Assembly (NCBI GenBank): GCA_023653785.1
Contig: JAMKCH010019904.1
Span: 1-64,000 of the forward strand
DNA length: 64,000 nucleotides
DNA from: Ophioderma brevispina
Lineage: Eukaryota > Echinodermata > Ophiuroidea > Amphilepidida > Ophiodermatidae
Direction: 5' to 3'
The notes beneath the pieces are model-generated. The model was not told the DNA's origin, did no database searches, and saw nothing but the letters and a program-made list of their open reading frames with translations. The position numbers and the translations under genes are program-made. Positions 1 through 12,189 of the stretch are shown one piece after another; position 1 is the stretch's first letter; every line of letters begins with the position of its first letter.

Positions 1-424
1 GCATGTATAGTGTAGATTAATATGCGGAAATGAAATTAAATTAAATGTAATTAAGAGAATTCAGAATAAAAAAAACACTTTTCCAGCATTTAATGTACTT
101 TTTAAGTATTCAAAATGTCACACCCGACGATTTTGTACTATCGAGTTTCCACTGTATTCAAGTCTGTTACCAATATGCTTATACAATGCCAGGGTTGTCA
201 TTACACGGTCAGCCCAGTTCACGACTAAACATCCTGCAAACAGCAGCATTAAAGCCACCACTATCAGTGATCCGTCCAAAGAGTCAAAATACTTAAAATT
301 TGCAGGAATAGCTTGAAGTGGGAGGATAATTCTATATAATCTCATGAATTATTTTTTCCACAAAAACTGATAGAGGAAGAAAACAGCAGTATTCATAGGC
401 ATCTCCATTTAATTGTTTTTATTT
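1..424. other. Intergenic, nothing recognised
   Basis: AT-rich sequence with an A-run near 70-77. Short open frames exist on both strands but overlap each other and show no recognisable protein motif. Confidence 0.5.
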
Positions 425-611
425 CCATTGTAGTAAGTGTACTGAACTGGTAATGTACTAAAATATCCGATTTTGTCGCTTATTAAGCTGCTTTTGGTCG
501 TATCACTTGTAAGTATGTTGACACCTTCATGTATATGTGATATAGATGCAAAAATCCGATTTTCTGATGATTTTTTTGGATTTTCTGATTTAGCAAATGC
601 TGACAGTGCCT
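425..611 (-). repeat. TTAA-flanked MITE, family B, fragment
   Basis: This is one end of a repeat seen more completely at 50207-50556. Shared stretches include AAAATATCCGATTTTGT, a following block similar to the antisense of 'AGAAGCAACCTAATAA', and the end ACAGTGCCT directly followed by TTAA at 612-615. It lies in the reverse orientation relative to the copies at 50207 and 58108 and matches the orientation of the copy at 51238. The other end is not clear, so this copy is probably truncated. Confidence 0.6.
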
Positions 612-1485
612 TTAATGTGGCTAGAAATGCAGTGATTACCTCACACACAAAAAAAACCCTATTTATTACAGTATAATCATGTCCCATTTCCTACTTGCTT
701 GAAACATAACCCAGGTGTCCTGTTACTTGTTGTCATTTGAAATTGCAACATTTGTTATTTGTCCATGTTAAATCGATTGTAGCAAATCACCTAGTCATGA
801 ATAAATCGGCTTACTTGGAGGGCCTTGTGTGCTGGGGAAACCCCTAATTTAAATAAATAATCCCTCAGAAAATCTATTCTAATACTTAAACACTAGCACA
901 TTTTAAAAATAGTGTACCCTCACAATGTTCAAATTGATATTTTTGCAATGGGTAAAAGCTTTTAGATACATCACCTGAAATGATGCCGTACCAAAATTAT
1001 GGGTAAACAGAACGATTTTATAATTAATGACTTCCGACATTTATCAGGCAGAAGATAAATGGTCATTTAGCACAAGAAAACACATGCCAGAGTTGATTCC
1101 CATGACATCACCCTGTTTGCCACCGGTCTGCACCTTTGTGGTTTTAATAATATGAGTCTATGATATTCATGTAATAGACACATTTGTTGATTGAATTTTG
1201 TTACGCAAACTTAAAGTTGGCCAACAATTATCTGGATTTCTTTAACCTCATATAATTGTCCCCATCTTTTGGGGGGTATGGTATTTTTATGTGTAAAATA
1301 TATCTCTGTTCTTCCAATGGCCTAGACTATCAGTTGCAAGCAAATTGAATTTCATATTTTGTGAAAATGCACTAGCACCGCTTTAGGAAAAGCATTTTGC
1401 TGATTCCCCATGCATGTATTTTCCCCCACTGCTATAACAGTGTCGAGAACCACCCAAATCACCTAACATAGAATGGATCCACAGG
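612..1485. other. Intergenic, nothing recognised
   Basis: AT-rich, no convincing exon, tandem array or inverted repeat seen. Confidence 0.4.
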
Positions 1486-1759
1486 CAGGGCGGATCCAGG
1501 ATCTCAAAGAGGGGGCACCAAATTTTCCCATACTTTTTCCCAGTCGGTTCAAATTCTGAAAGGCGGTGGGGGGGGGCGTCCATTTGGCGCACACAGCTAG
1601 ATCTATACGGCGCCCGACGTCCTGTACCGTCATTCTTAGAGAGCTAAAGACGCCCTTTCTGTAAAGGCATTTTATATTCTAAGTGTCACCCGGCGCTCCA
1701 TGTGGCACCCGGCGCCATGCAAAAAATAGAGGGGGTTCCCCCCCTCTAATCCCCCTCTG
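1486..1759. mobile_element. hAT-like MITE (CAGGGCGGATCCAG family)
   Basis: The left end reads CAGGGCGGATCCAGGATC and the right end CTAATCCCCCTCTG, a degenerate inverted match. The interior shares GGCGCC-rich stretches and 'AAAAAATAGAGGGGG' with the element at 50636-50969. No coding capacity is seen. Assignment to hAT rests on the CAGGG-type terminus and on better-preserved relatives in the window that have 8-bp flanking duplications; no clear duplication is visible here. Confidence 0.55.
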
Positions 1760-2591
1760 ACAGGGAACATGCTGTGTTAGCCATCCGTAATTTAGCCGGC
1801 TCTAAATATCGGCTGGTAACAACACCGGTCCATACAAAATGAGTCCATCTTGCATGCCCTTACAAAGTGACTATGCAAATATGGATAACAAGAACTGGAT
1901 AAATCAATCTATATCTGTTCCATTTTATTTGGTGGAAAGGAAATCCCTTGCAATCTTTCACAAAAAGAAACTGATCTGACCAGAAAACACAACATTTATA
2001 CAAAGCACCTGTTGGGGTGTTTCTGTAAGTAACCCATCTAATCCACTTTTTTTCTTACACACTTATGGATTTGGAAACCTTAATTTAAAAAACATGTGGT
2101 TTCCGAAATCATACGTTTCGAAAGAGTGGTAAGTGGGTCACCTTATGAAAACATCGGCTGTTTGTCCATCGGCCTCAAATACAAGACTCTCCATTATAAA
2201 TACAAACATGGCTATAAAAACCAACACCACTTTTTACACAGGGCAATAAGTACTAACAAAAATTGCATATGTAACTATGCACTCATAAATTTCCTTTGAA
2301 CACAGGTACCATACTGGTAAAAGTGGAATTTTCGTCACTACATTAATTTCGTCGCTTTTTCGCGCACTTCTGAGCTAGCGCAAATTTAAAACTCGCAAAA
2401 AGGTTTATTTTGTGTGTAGGTCTATGGAGGATAGCTGAAAAGAGCGAATTTAAACAAGCAACAATGTTAAAACTTAAAGAAACGCAAAAAATTACACTCG
2501 CGAAAATTATCACTTTTACAGTATTACATTGCTTTACTTTGACACTATCTGGAACAAAAACCCATCGGATGTCGCTCTTGGTCAGTTTCTA
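1760..2591. other. Intergenic, nothing recognised
   Basis: No convincing gene. An open frame from 2410 runs into the repeat starting at 2592 and is judged spurious. Confidence 0.4.
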
Positions 2592-3044
2592 TATAGACAA
2601 CTGCACGATCCCCGATAATGCATCTCGTATTGTGGCCCACTTCCATTCGGTAACATTGGCCTGGAGTTCATTTTACAAAATATCTGTTTGTTCGTTTCGC
2701 GCCGCCGGACATCCTAAAACTACAATTCAAAGTACCTTTTCACATTAAGTTAATCTTACAGAAATGTTAGAAGAATATCATAGAACAAAAAACAAGTGAG
2801 GCACTGATTTGAAATTTACGACAAAAGGTAGCATTTCAATCGTAACCGTGGCCCTAATGTCACCTGCCGGATGAATACAGTTCAACTGTGTCAACGTCCA
2901 TCTCACTGATAGGTTAAGTTTTCTAGTATTTAGATTACGCTCTTAACCGTATGTTTTTTTAGCTGACTTGAGGCTGGTACAAGTTCCCTGATGGCATGGG
3001 CACAATACGAGAAGGCATTATGGGGATCGTGCAACTCTTCTATT
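2592..3044. mobile_element. Inverted-repeat MITE, family A, copy 1
   Basis: This is one of three ~450-bp copies in the window (others at 29606-30056 and 48322-48765). The ends are long inverted repeats built around TAGAC..TGCACGATCCCC and GGGGATCGTGCA..TCTATT, each followed inward by a CTCGTATTGTGCCCA-like stretch. The centre includes 'GTTAATCTTACA' and 'GATCGTAACTGTGCCCTA'-like text. No coding frame is conserved between copies, so it is a non-autonomous element. Its superfamily is not evident from the flanks. Confidence 0.75.
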
Positions 3045-3743
3045 GGCCTTCCTACTGGCTTGGTGTCTTTTGTTTCAGCCACCTGGAACAACCACTGGAC
3101 AGCTACATGTATTGAATGCACACATTATCATCCATACAAATTAAATGCTATTGTAATGTGACATTCCATTGCTGCTGACTGACTGCCCCAGGTGACTCAT
3201 ACAAAGAACTCGAAACTGACAGGTAGGCAGTTTCCAAACTGACCAAGTGTTGCATCCGATGGGTTTCCCCAGATCGCATCACATTTGCGGGCAGCCATAT
3301 CAAAAGGGTGCAGTTGCCTGCTGTGATAGCCGACCTCTTTTTATGTTAAAGAGCCAGCCAAAACATCTTAATCTCACCATAAAATGTACAATGGAGCATC
3401 CTTACCAGCCTAGTCTAAATTCTATAGAAATGTAGCTTGGTTATAGATTTGCCTGTGCCCGGAGAGAAAAAACCAATTATTTGATCATTTGGTATTTTTC
3501 TTCTCTTCTTTCTTTGATACTGTTCGACGTCCTTAAATGCAGATTTTTGATCAGCTATAAAGACAAGCGGTTCTTGAACCACTAGTGTCGCCTGCTTTCG
3601 CAATCCACCTTTTCCTTCACTCACTGTACAACTTGACCTCTAATGACCTTTGACTTTGGTGTGTGACCTTTAAACCTATCATGACATGCAAGTGTTTGAC
3701 CTATGAACTGAGTTTGGTGGCAATTGGAGTTAGTGTTCACGCA
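3045..3743. other. Intergenic with a short cluster of TGACCT half-sites
   Basis: No gene recognised. Between about 3630 and 3705 there are repeated nuclear-receptor-like half-sites (TTGACCTCTAATGACCTTTG, TGTGTGACCTTT, TTTGACCTATG). Functional meaning is unknown. Confidence 0.4.
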
Positions 3744-3870
3744 CAGGGCCGTAGCCAGGGTGGGTGCGGGGGGTGCGATGTACCCCCAAAAATGACAAAG
3801 GTCCGCTTTATCATGTTGAAGGTCCGCTTTATCATGTTGAAGGTCCGCTTTGTCATGTTGAAGTTTGACG
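3744..3870. mobile_element. hAT-like element end with a 21-bp triplication
   Basis: It starts CAGGGCCGTAGCCAGG, the same terminus as the element at 49064-49474. It continues into text matching the antisense of that element's other end (CCCCCAAAAATGACAAAGGT). The block AAGGTCCGCTTTATCATGTTG is repeated three times in tandem at about 3798-3862. No matching right terminus is seen before the next element begins at 3896, so the copy is truncated or rearranged. Confidence 0.55.
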
Positions 3871-3895
3871 CTTGTTGAAAAGATTACGTTGTAAG

Positions 3896-4048
3896 CAGGC
3901 GCGGATCCAGGGAGAGGCGGAGGGGGGCGCGCGCTGCGCGCCTCCGGGTAATTCTGCAAAATCTTGGCAAAATAAGGCACATTTGGACAAGTTTCAGTGC
4001 CTTCAGCCCCTGGTAATTTTGACGTTATCAAATCCTTGATCCGCCCTG
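3896..4048. mobile_element. Short hAT-like MITE (CAGGGCGGATCCAG family)
   Basis: The termini are CAGGCGCGGATCCAGGG and TTGATCCGCCCTG, inverted relative to each other. GTAAG abuts both sides (end of left flank, start of right flank), a possible partial target duplication. The interior is GC-rich and non-coding. It is related to the elements at 1486-1759 and 50636-50969. Confidence 0.6.
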
Positions 4049-5690
4049 GTAAGTGTTGTTATATATGTCAATGCACCTGACTCAATACTATGTATTACGG
4101 CATTATACTATTATTATACTGTTTTTGAATGAACGGTGGTGTCTTTTTTTTTTGTATTGTGTCGCAATCTCCCCCGTATGCCAAAGGGTTTTGTGGTATG
4201 ATCAATGATCACTGGTTCCGAACAAAGTTGATGTTGAAGAAGTTGACATACAGCATCGATATTACATGCACTATACATGCAAATCTAAACATGAGTTTGG
4301 CGTTATTTGTAGTCAATTGGAATCGAACGCAGACAACTAAATGGAAATGGGAGGTGATGATCTGCAAGCCAGTGCAGATGTGTAGGTGCCACATTGCTTT
4401 TAACTTGTTTCTGTTTCCTCTGTCACAAAGACATGGCAGCCTTTGCCCCTCAATGTTATTTTGTTGAACCACTGCCTTTGATATTTTCAGTAAAAAAAGC
4501 AAGGTCAACTGAGAAAAGAGAAAAAGGTAAAATTCATTCGAAACCAACTCAAAGAGGTGCAGTCAAGTAAATTGGCAGCGGAAAATTAAATTTTTGTTAT
4601 GTGCCACCACCTTATGAATTTGGCAGAATCTGAATTCATCTTCTATTTGGGCTTTCTGCCGGACCATAAAACCTTCCAGCCTCCAAGGAAGGGGCACATG
4701 CAGTTTTTATACCACACACTCTTCTAAACTTACTTTGTCCAAGATTGCATGAAATGAAACCAAGTTTTCTAGAACAATTGTTTAAAATCAATCAATTTGA
4801 AAAAAAAGGTCAGAAAAATTTCGATGGGCATTGCCTCTCAATTTGCATTCATATAATATTGCCATAAGACATACCGTCATGTGTGCATATGCAGAGGTCT
4901 AGCGTGCACTGGCTGCCTTGTCAGAAATCCCATCAAACACACTATCATGCCAAGTCTTTGTAACAATCACCTGAAGAACCCATTTCAAGAGCCACTGGCT
5001 CAAGAAAGATAACTGTGTTATCCTAAACAGGCCGCTACACAGAAATATCAAATGGCAGCTATTGCCATTATTGACCTTCTTGCACTCCACATGACGTACA
5101 AAAATGTGCACCTTATTTAAGCAGATAAAAAGTGCACTGCCCTTCTAAAAACCATAGCAGTTACAAACACTGGCTGAAACAAGATGACCAGCTACATTTT
5201 ATGATCAGAGTTAACTGATTGGCTTATATATCATATATTCATTCAATAACAATGCAAGGCAGCTTCAAATGTAGTTTAGCCCGCCTTTTCAGGCCTTACT
5301 ATAATTTCCAAAGCAAGTTGCTGATTGGCAAAAAAAATCACATAACTTTTCAAGGTAATCAGAATCAGCAGAATGTACACTGAGGTTAATTTTAAAAACC
5401 ATCTGGCAAATTTGGTTGCATATCTGTGTTGGGACCTGCAGCTTGCGGAAACATTTAAGGCCACTCAGATTTAACGAGGATGGTGCTCTCAATTTTCTAA
5501 AAAATCATGGTTCTGGCATTACATATTGCTTGTACAAATAATAATCACTGTGGAATAATAGAAGCCAGTTGATGTCTTTCATATAGAAAATTCTAACTTT
5601 GTAAGAAAATTCTGCATCTGGAAGGTTTGTTATGTCAGTATTCTATGGTACGGTTATTCGTGCACAAAATGTTTACTGTACTTTGATGAC
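4049..5690. other. Intergenic, nothing recognised
   Basis: Two overlapping 112-residue frames on opposite strands (4129-4547) have no recognisable motif and look like chance frames. Confidence 0.4.
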
Positions 5691-5776
5691 ACCAGAGGGT
5701 GTTTTGAATCAATCCCATGATGCATGAATGTGCTATACCCGTACCTGTTACTAGCATATGTCAGTTACTTAGGGGA

Positions 5777-6164
5777 CAGTGGGCCGTAGCTAGGATTTTA
5801 TATTGGGGGGCCGCAGTGTCGCATTCAACCGACAAAAAATGGGTAGGGTCCAGGGGCCCCGCCTAGGGCCCCTGTTGGGTCCAGGGGCGAAGCCACGGTG
5901 GGGGTCGAGGGGGATAAAGCCACTTGAATAATTTTGGGTTTTATTGCTTTAAATGTATGCTGAGGGTAATGTTTGCTACGACTTTGTAAAATTACTTGTC
6001 GCACGCTTGTCCATTGAACTTTAAACCTCTACTTTGCCGACAATCCGGCGTGCAAGTGCCTATGACCTGAATTTTTAAGTTGAACCGACGGGCTCATCTC
6101 AACCGACGAAATCCATTATTGGGGGGCCGCGGCCCCCCTGCCCCCCCCTCTGGCTACGCCACTG
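5777..6164. mobile_element. hAT-like MITE with CAGTGG..CCACTG ends
   Basis: The left end is CAGTGGGCCGTAGCTAGG and the right end CTCTGGCTACGCCACTG. The flanks CTTAGGGGA (5768-5776) and CTTAGGGA (6165-6172) look like an 8-bp target duplication with one indel. Next to the ends are G-rich and C-rich blocks (GGGGGGCCGC). There is no coding frame. Family knowledge: hAT elements make 8-bp duplications and often have CAGNG termini. Confidence 0.7.
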
Positions 6165-6244
6165 CTTAGGGAGAAACGTGTTCCAATGACATTTCTCTAA
6201 TCATGCAAAAAATTTCCTAACTCTTAATAATGCTTTTGTATGTA

Positions 6245-7326
6245 GAGGTGGGCATACAGGGGGAGAAAATGATGATATTTCAGATAAGTTTGTCGCATAA
6301 CTCTTATTTGATGCAGCTTTATTTATCCCCTGAAGCATTTTGACAACAAATTGTCAAAATCGGTCAAAAAATGAGAAGGTTGCCGCCCAAAAACGCCATT
6401 TACGGGAGGGGGTCTGGAGGGGGGTCCGAAATTGATAAATTTTTGCAATTACTGTAATTATATAATGACATTTTAAGCCATGTTGGTGTCTAAATATGTA
6501 ATTTGGAGGTCAAAGAATCCATTGGTAAATGTTCCAGCCAATGTCAGATCTACCGCTTTCGTAAAAATTTTTTGATTTTTTGGGGGTCAAATATTCTGCT
6601 ATGAGGTGAGGGCGCTTTTGCCATTAAAAGTAGGCGCGCTTTCTGATTGCAATCATTGAAAAACTTTGTCCCGAAAGGTAATAATTGATAGTCCCCTACT
6701 GCAAAATTTGAGCTCTTTAAACTAAATGTTTTCGCTGTGGCAGCCAGTTAATGGGAATGCATGCATTACACATTTTTGTGCCAACTGGTTTGTGTGGTCA
6801 ACGAACTTTGCCACCCTAGATTTTCAATATAGACATTGCCAAATTATAAAATTGGCACCGTGACCAAACAAAAAAAGCTATTTCTGAAAATTTATGAATA
6901 TCTTTAATACGCTTATCTCAATTCTAACATGAAAAATATTAAAATCAAAGTAAGGTTAGAGGGCGTGGCCGGCAAAGCGCCCTCGTGCCTTAATTTTACG
7001 TAAAATGGCTAATTAAAATTATGAAACTAAAAATCACAACCGACGAAACTTCATCAAAATGGATTCCTTGACCTCAAAAACATAAATTAAACCTAACAGG
7101 CTAAATATGGCACATAATTACAGTAATTGACACATTTATCAGTTTCAGACCCCCCTCAGACCCCCTCCCTTAAATGGCGTTTTTTGGGCCGGGCCAACCT
7201 CCTCATTTTTTTTTTTGGCCGATTTTGACAAAATTGGTGGTCAAAATGCTCAGGGGATCAAGCTACAGCAAATAAGAGTTAGGACAAATTATCTGAATAT
7301 CATCATTTTAAATTAGCCCACCCCAT
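6245..7326. mobile_element. 1.1-kb foldback element with ~370-bp inverted arms
   Basis: The left arm (about 6245-6625) and right arm (about 6960-7326) are imperfect inverted copies. Matching landmarks are GGTGGGC / GCCCACC, CAAAATCGGTCAAAAAATGA / GGCCGATTTTGACAAAATTG, GGGAGGGGGTCTGGAGGGGG / CCCCCTCAGACCCCCTCCC, GGAGGTCAAAGAATCCATT / ATGGATTCCTTGACCTC and GAGGGCGCTTTTGCC / GGCAAAGCGCCCTC. The ~330-bp middle has no recognisable coding content. A related single arm occurs at 14570-14745. Confidence 0.75.
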
Positions 7327-7425
7327 TTGTAGCTAAAATGACTGTTAAAGTCCTGGCATTATCTGAATCCATCATTTTATGCCCACCCCTATTGTAGGCT
7401 AAATGACTGTTAAAGTCAGGGTTTT
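7311..7425. repeat. Short local duplication
   Basis: GCCCACCCCATTTGTAGCTA is followed ~67 bp later by GCCCACCCCTATTGTAGGCT, each followed by AAATGACTGTTAAAGTC. It is two degenerate copies at the edge of the foldback element. Confidence 0.6.
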
Positions 7426-7530
7426 CATGTGTTTTAAAGAAGAGGATTTTTTATGATCACATGATCCGATTTGAGTGTGTGACATTTCCCAAAACCATGC
7501 ACAGTGGGATTGACTCAAACACCCTCTGGA

Positions 7531-10500
7531 TTACCACCTAATATGCAGGCCTCATAACAATGCGAATGATATGGAATGATGTAGGCGCCAAGACATGGTA
7601 TATGTTTTGCTGTGTCGCACATTCTGTGCAAACGCGCGATTACATTTGATTTACTTTCACGGAATGAATAACACTGAATGATTTGCCACTATTACGTATT
7701 ATTATCATTTGCGTACAGTCGGGGTGGGGGCCACGTTGAAGAGTACAGCCTGAATGGCTTGAAAAAGTTCGTGAATTTAAGCTAAACCTCCAAAAACGAG
7801 CTGAAAATAAATAAATTGCAGACTTTTTGATTAACAGAGGGCCTGAAATTCAGCTATTGCCTGAAAACTTCCATCCCTGGATAAAGGGGGATATGGGGGA
7901 GGAGGAGAGGAAAGTAGAAAGTGAATGAAAGGAATACTGACTTTTTTTTAGCCCCCCCCCCATCAGGTTTCTAACTGACTGGCAGCGCACGTAACGAGCC
8001 AGAAAAATGGACAGGAAAAATCGGGAAAACTTCTTGATCTGTGCCCCCCCCCCACCCCCACGGAGGCTCGGTCTTGTTAACCCCCTGTTATTTCAAGTAT
8101 ACATCGAAACAAAAATCATACTCATCTCACATTTTTGGAATAAAGCATTTAAGGTTGACTATCTTTAGTTCTGGTTTGGACATTTTTTAATACTACACAT
8201 AACGATTATCTTCAAAATCTCAGAGTCAGCCTTTAATGTCTTGTGTTTATTAAATCAAGACCTTGTTATTCTGATGAATATTACAATGTAGAAACCACTT
8301 AAGGTTTTTGTGAGCAATTTATTTTTACAATTTTTGCAAGACGACTCAATTGGTGAAAATTGGTTGCCATGACTTACTCTCCTTCCAAGGATTTTTTTCA
8401 GAGGATTTATCGGATTTACAATGATTTAATACTTAAATGTGTATTTCGTGATAATAGCTTTTTTTTAAAAAAAAATGATTCGAAAATAAGTTCGATTTGA
8501 AAATATTTGATTTAACCATTTTTCATCATCATTTAATGGAAAGGCATATCAGCCTGTAACAAAGCGTTATAAGGACCTCAATGATTATACCAGCCATTTG
8601 AAGACTTTGGGTTAGGTTTCACATCTCATTTGGATAAAAGTGGTTTGCTTGAAGTATGTCAATGCTACTTTTTTCGAAATTCACTTCAATATTCACACAA
8701 ATCCCATATCACACAATCCATGGATAGCTTCCATTTTTTTGATAATTTTCCATCCAATCATTGTCACCTTTCTTTTGGCCATGATTACAAAACCTGATGT
8801 GCTAAATGATGATTATTACTATCAATATTAACTGTAATATTAACTACCTTAAATTACAATCATGATTTTCATACTCCCCACGAAATCTATTCACTCCCTT
8901 ATAACAGCACACCCATATTTAACTACTTATGTCATTTTTCTCTAAGTCATAGCCCTTAAAAATTGGTTCACCTACACTAGGTCGTTATACCATACATTTG
9001 GAAGACATTTTTTGGTTCATAACATAAAAAGGAAACATTTTGCCGCTGGTCTCAAATTTTCATTGGGGTAAGATAAAAATCTGACTTTATCCTTCTGAGA
9101 CCAAAATCTCGATTTTAATGGAGTAAACCCCCTAAAGTGGGGAGGGGAGCGGAGGGGAGGGGAAGGCAAGAGATTGCCAATCGGGCCACCCAACCATTAA
9201 AAAGGAATTAAGTACTTTCCTGTGGTAAAATTCCATTCAGACTTGATAAGAAATCCACCACTGTTTGTATTTTGGGGCCGTAAGAACACAAAGTGTACAT
9301 ATTTTTATGATAACTTACAAACCGGATGTTCGCAAATCAGAGGCTGTTCCTACTGGTACAATGTTTGAAGAACCCAGAAATAGTGAAAAACAAAATCTAT
9401 GTTACATACATGTCCATGCAGTGTTGCCAGATACCGAAATATGCTGAGTGATGTGTCTAAATTAAAAGAATTGACTACCTAAACATTACTGGAATAATAA
9501 CAATTTTGTAGTAATATATACATACACATGTTTCTCTAGTACCGTGCCGAACTTTCCATCATCTTCCTATATTTTTAAAATAAAGTGCATGCATTAGACA
9601 TTTATTACGAAGCAAGGGGTAATGTACTCGCGTGAGAAGGATGACATTGGATTAATCAAACGTGGCTCTACAGTAAGATATAATCTAAGTCCAGGGGTGG
9701 TGCCATGGGGTGGCAGCCAGACCCCCCCCCCCCCCACAAGAGATTCAAAATTCAGTTACAACAGGGGTTTCACACAATCCTTGCCGGGATAAAAATAAGG
9801 GTTTTTTACCTATATGACTTAATTGTGTAATATTTGGCCCTAATTGTATCCTGGCGCCACCCCGTCCAAGTTCATGCACCATTTTAAAAAATAACCCCTT
9901 TAAAGCTACCTGGGGTAAATAAAATGAGACAACATGCGGTCCTATATTATTCGCCATACGGATGACAGGTCAAGTTTGCAAGCCCCCCAGTAAAGCCTGT
10001 ATGCATATGTACGATAAAACTGCTTTTTTTCAAGATTTTTCTTAAAAATACAGTTATAAGTCCCAAATTTAAACTTGATTTTTGTCTTTCCTTTCCACTG
10101 CCATTTTACAAAGCAGAGAAGAAAAGCATTTTACAAAGTCAAGTTTAAAATCACAATGAGGTTTGAATAATAAAAATCAGTTACTTGACTGGAGTACAGT
10201 ATTATATTGCACAAACACTACCCAGACTATCCTATCTGTAATAAATTAACAATAATGTCTTAACATAATACGGGCAACATCACATGGTACCTCCAGCCTG
10301 AGTTGTTTGAAAGAGTGAATGACATAAATGTCCACAAATCCAAGATCTTTTTAAATAATTTTATCACGTATATTTAACATCTTGGATATTAAACTGACGT
10401 GAGCATCATGCATGTGTCCAATATACTGCGGTGTTTCTGTAACCTGTCCAGGTTTCAGAAACACTGAATTCAACAACCTACACAGCTTTATTACATCAAG

Positions 10501-10870
10501 GTTGTTGAATTCATAACCTAGTCAGCTTATGGTAACACCCAATATACTGCCACTGCACATGGTTTTCAAGTTAAATGCATTTGCAGGGCATCACAAAAGT
10601 CACACACTTCCATTTTGTAATTGTCGTAATTCTTAAAAAATTTACATGGTGATGACTGCTGAATTCATCAGGGTTGCCAGTCAACCCGGGTCACTAAATG
10701 GCCACACCCCAATTTAAGTGAGTTATGAGAATTTCAAAATGTAGAGTGAGTTTGGGAGCACCCTGTATGTTGAACCTATGATGTATTGGCAGATCAATGC
10801 AGACATCACCACTTTCTGCATGTCAAAAAAATACAGATTTGAAAAGTAACTTTAACTTTTCATACATTAA
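7531..10870. other. Long intergenic stretch without recognised genes
   Basis: Mostly AT-rich. Notable local features are C runs at 7958-7966, 8044-8060 and 9722-9737. A G/C-rich segment at about 9690-9870 (CAGGGGTGGTGCC..GGCGCCACCCCG) may be another decayed MITE. Around 8140-8240 'CTTCAAAATCTCAGAGTCAG' and 'CCTTTAA' recur at 47420-47455. No exon is supported. Confidence 0.4.
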
Positions 10871-11204
10871 AGGTGCTTGTTCCGACCATCTTTGGGACCC
10901 CCTATTTACCCGGAAGTAGTATCAATTTTGATATCAGATGAAAGGCCGTATTTTTCTCATTGTCGTCATGACATTTCAGCTTTCAAATCCATTTCTTTAT
11001 CAAGATACAGATAAAAAACTGCCGTTTTAATGGTTAACCATCAATATTAGCACAGTACTGAATAGGGCGTTGCACTATGCATTATCGCTTCTAGCATCAA
11101 AACCGCAAGCTTGTTTCCCACGGTACTTGATGATCAGTGTGTACAAGTGTCAGGCTCTCATATCAAGTAGAGAACATGGTAGACAAAAATTGGAACAAGC
11201 ACCT
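10871..11204. mobile_element. TTAA-flanked MITE (AGGTGC family), copy 1
   Basis: The element starts AGGTGCTTGTTCCGACC and ends TTGGAACAAGCACCT, about 13 bp of inverted match at the tips. It is flanked by TTAA on both sides (10867-10870 and 11205-11208). A second copy lies at 32084-32438 with the same flanks and landmarks (GGGACCCCCTATTTA, CAAGATACAGATAAAAAA, GTGTCAGGCTCTCATATCA). TTAA flanks are typical of piggyBac-type insertion. No protein is encoded. Confidence 0.8.
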
Positions 11205-12189
11205 TTAAAATACTTAAAATGGTAATTTATTTTGGGTACACCCTGTAAATATACGTGCTTAATTTGGGTTTAAAATTAGAGCAATGTTGGAAGGTCGGAT
11301 TTATTTTGGTGTTTTGTAATTTGACGTACTTTTGCTTATCTCAACAAAATTACTCTATGTATTGTAGCTCTATGTAGTGCAAATTCAATACTAACCTACT
11401 AGTTGTACTTCTCTCAAATGGCGTAACCCTCTTAGTGAATTTCTGCACACATGCCAGTGAAAACAACATATAGGCCTATACTACACTAACAAATTTTGAT
11501 ATATGCTTGCCCCCCTGGAAATATGTGGCCCCCTTTTCCCCCCCTGAAAAAGCTGGTTATGCTACTGCTCCTCGTCTCCCCTACCAAACAGGGTTTTACA
11601 AAGAAAAAAGTGCCTCACCATTATTGGTACCACGGGCCACATTTATCATAATCACAGAAATTGGTGGGCAAGTTTATTGCCCGATTTGGGTTATAACTTC
11701 TTCTAATGGCAGAGTATCAAAACAACTTTTCAGAGTTTCAAGAAGCAAAATATTAGCATGTCTATTAAAGTTGGCATTTTGAAAATCATGACAAACTTAG
11801 TATCTATCCTGAGAAAATAATAAAAGTTCAAATTGCTCAAAAATGAACATGGAATTAGTCGCAATGTTACAAAATTAACTCACACACACAACGCTTGGCC
11901 AGGCACAGGCCACTGCAGAAGCACCAACCACGCACAGGCCCGTAACCAGTTGGGGGGGGGGGGGCGAGGAGAGCGGATGCCCCCCAATTCCAAAAACCTA
12001 AAAAAGACCAGAAAATAGATTTTGGGAGTGGAGCGAGCCAAAAATTAAGGGTTTTTATGCTAGTCTGTCTAAAAAAAGGTTAAAATTTAGGTAAAAAGCA
12101 GGTGGTGGCGGCCAAACCTCATTCAACATAGCAACTCACCCAAAATATCAAAAGAAATTACAGCAATACCAAGTGCAAACCACAAACCA
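11205..12189. other. Intergenic with solitary hAT-like termini
   Basis: No gene. GCTGGTTATGCTACTG (ending about 11568) looks like a right-hand terminus. CAGGCCCGTAACCAGTTG followed by a G-run (from 11935) looks like a left-hand terminus. Neither has a clear partner. Confidence 0.4.

Larger units (their letters stand above)
5691..7530. repeat. Outer inverted pair bracketing two nested elements
   Basis: CCAGAGGGTGTTTTGAATCA (from about 5691, continuing into AATCCCATGATGCATG) recurs in inverted form at about 7494-7530 (GGGATTGACTCAAACACCCT). The pair brackets the hAT-like element at 5777-6164 and the long inverted repeat at 6245-7326. It suggests an older foldback element into which others inserted. 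Confidence 0.5.

Noticed and set aside
3621..4031. 136-residue minus-strand frame
   Set aside because: It spans the 21-bp triplication and two MITE ends, so its repeats are DNA repeats, not protein ones.
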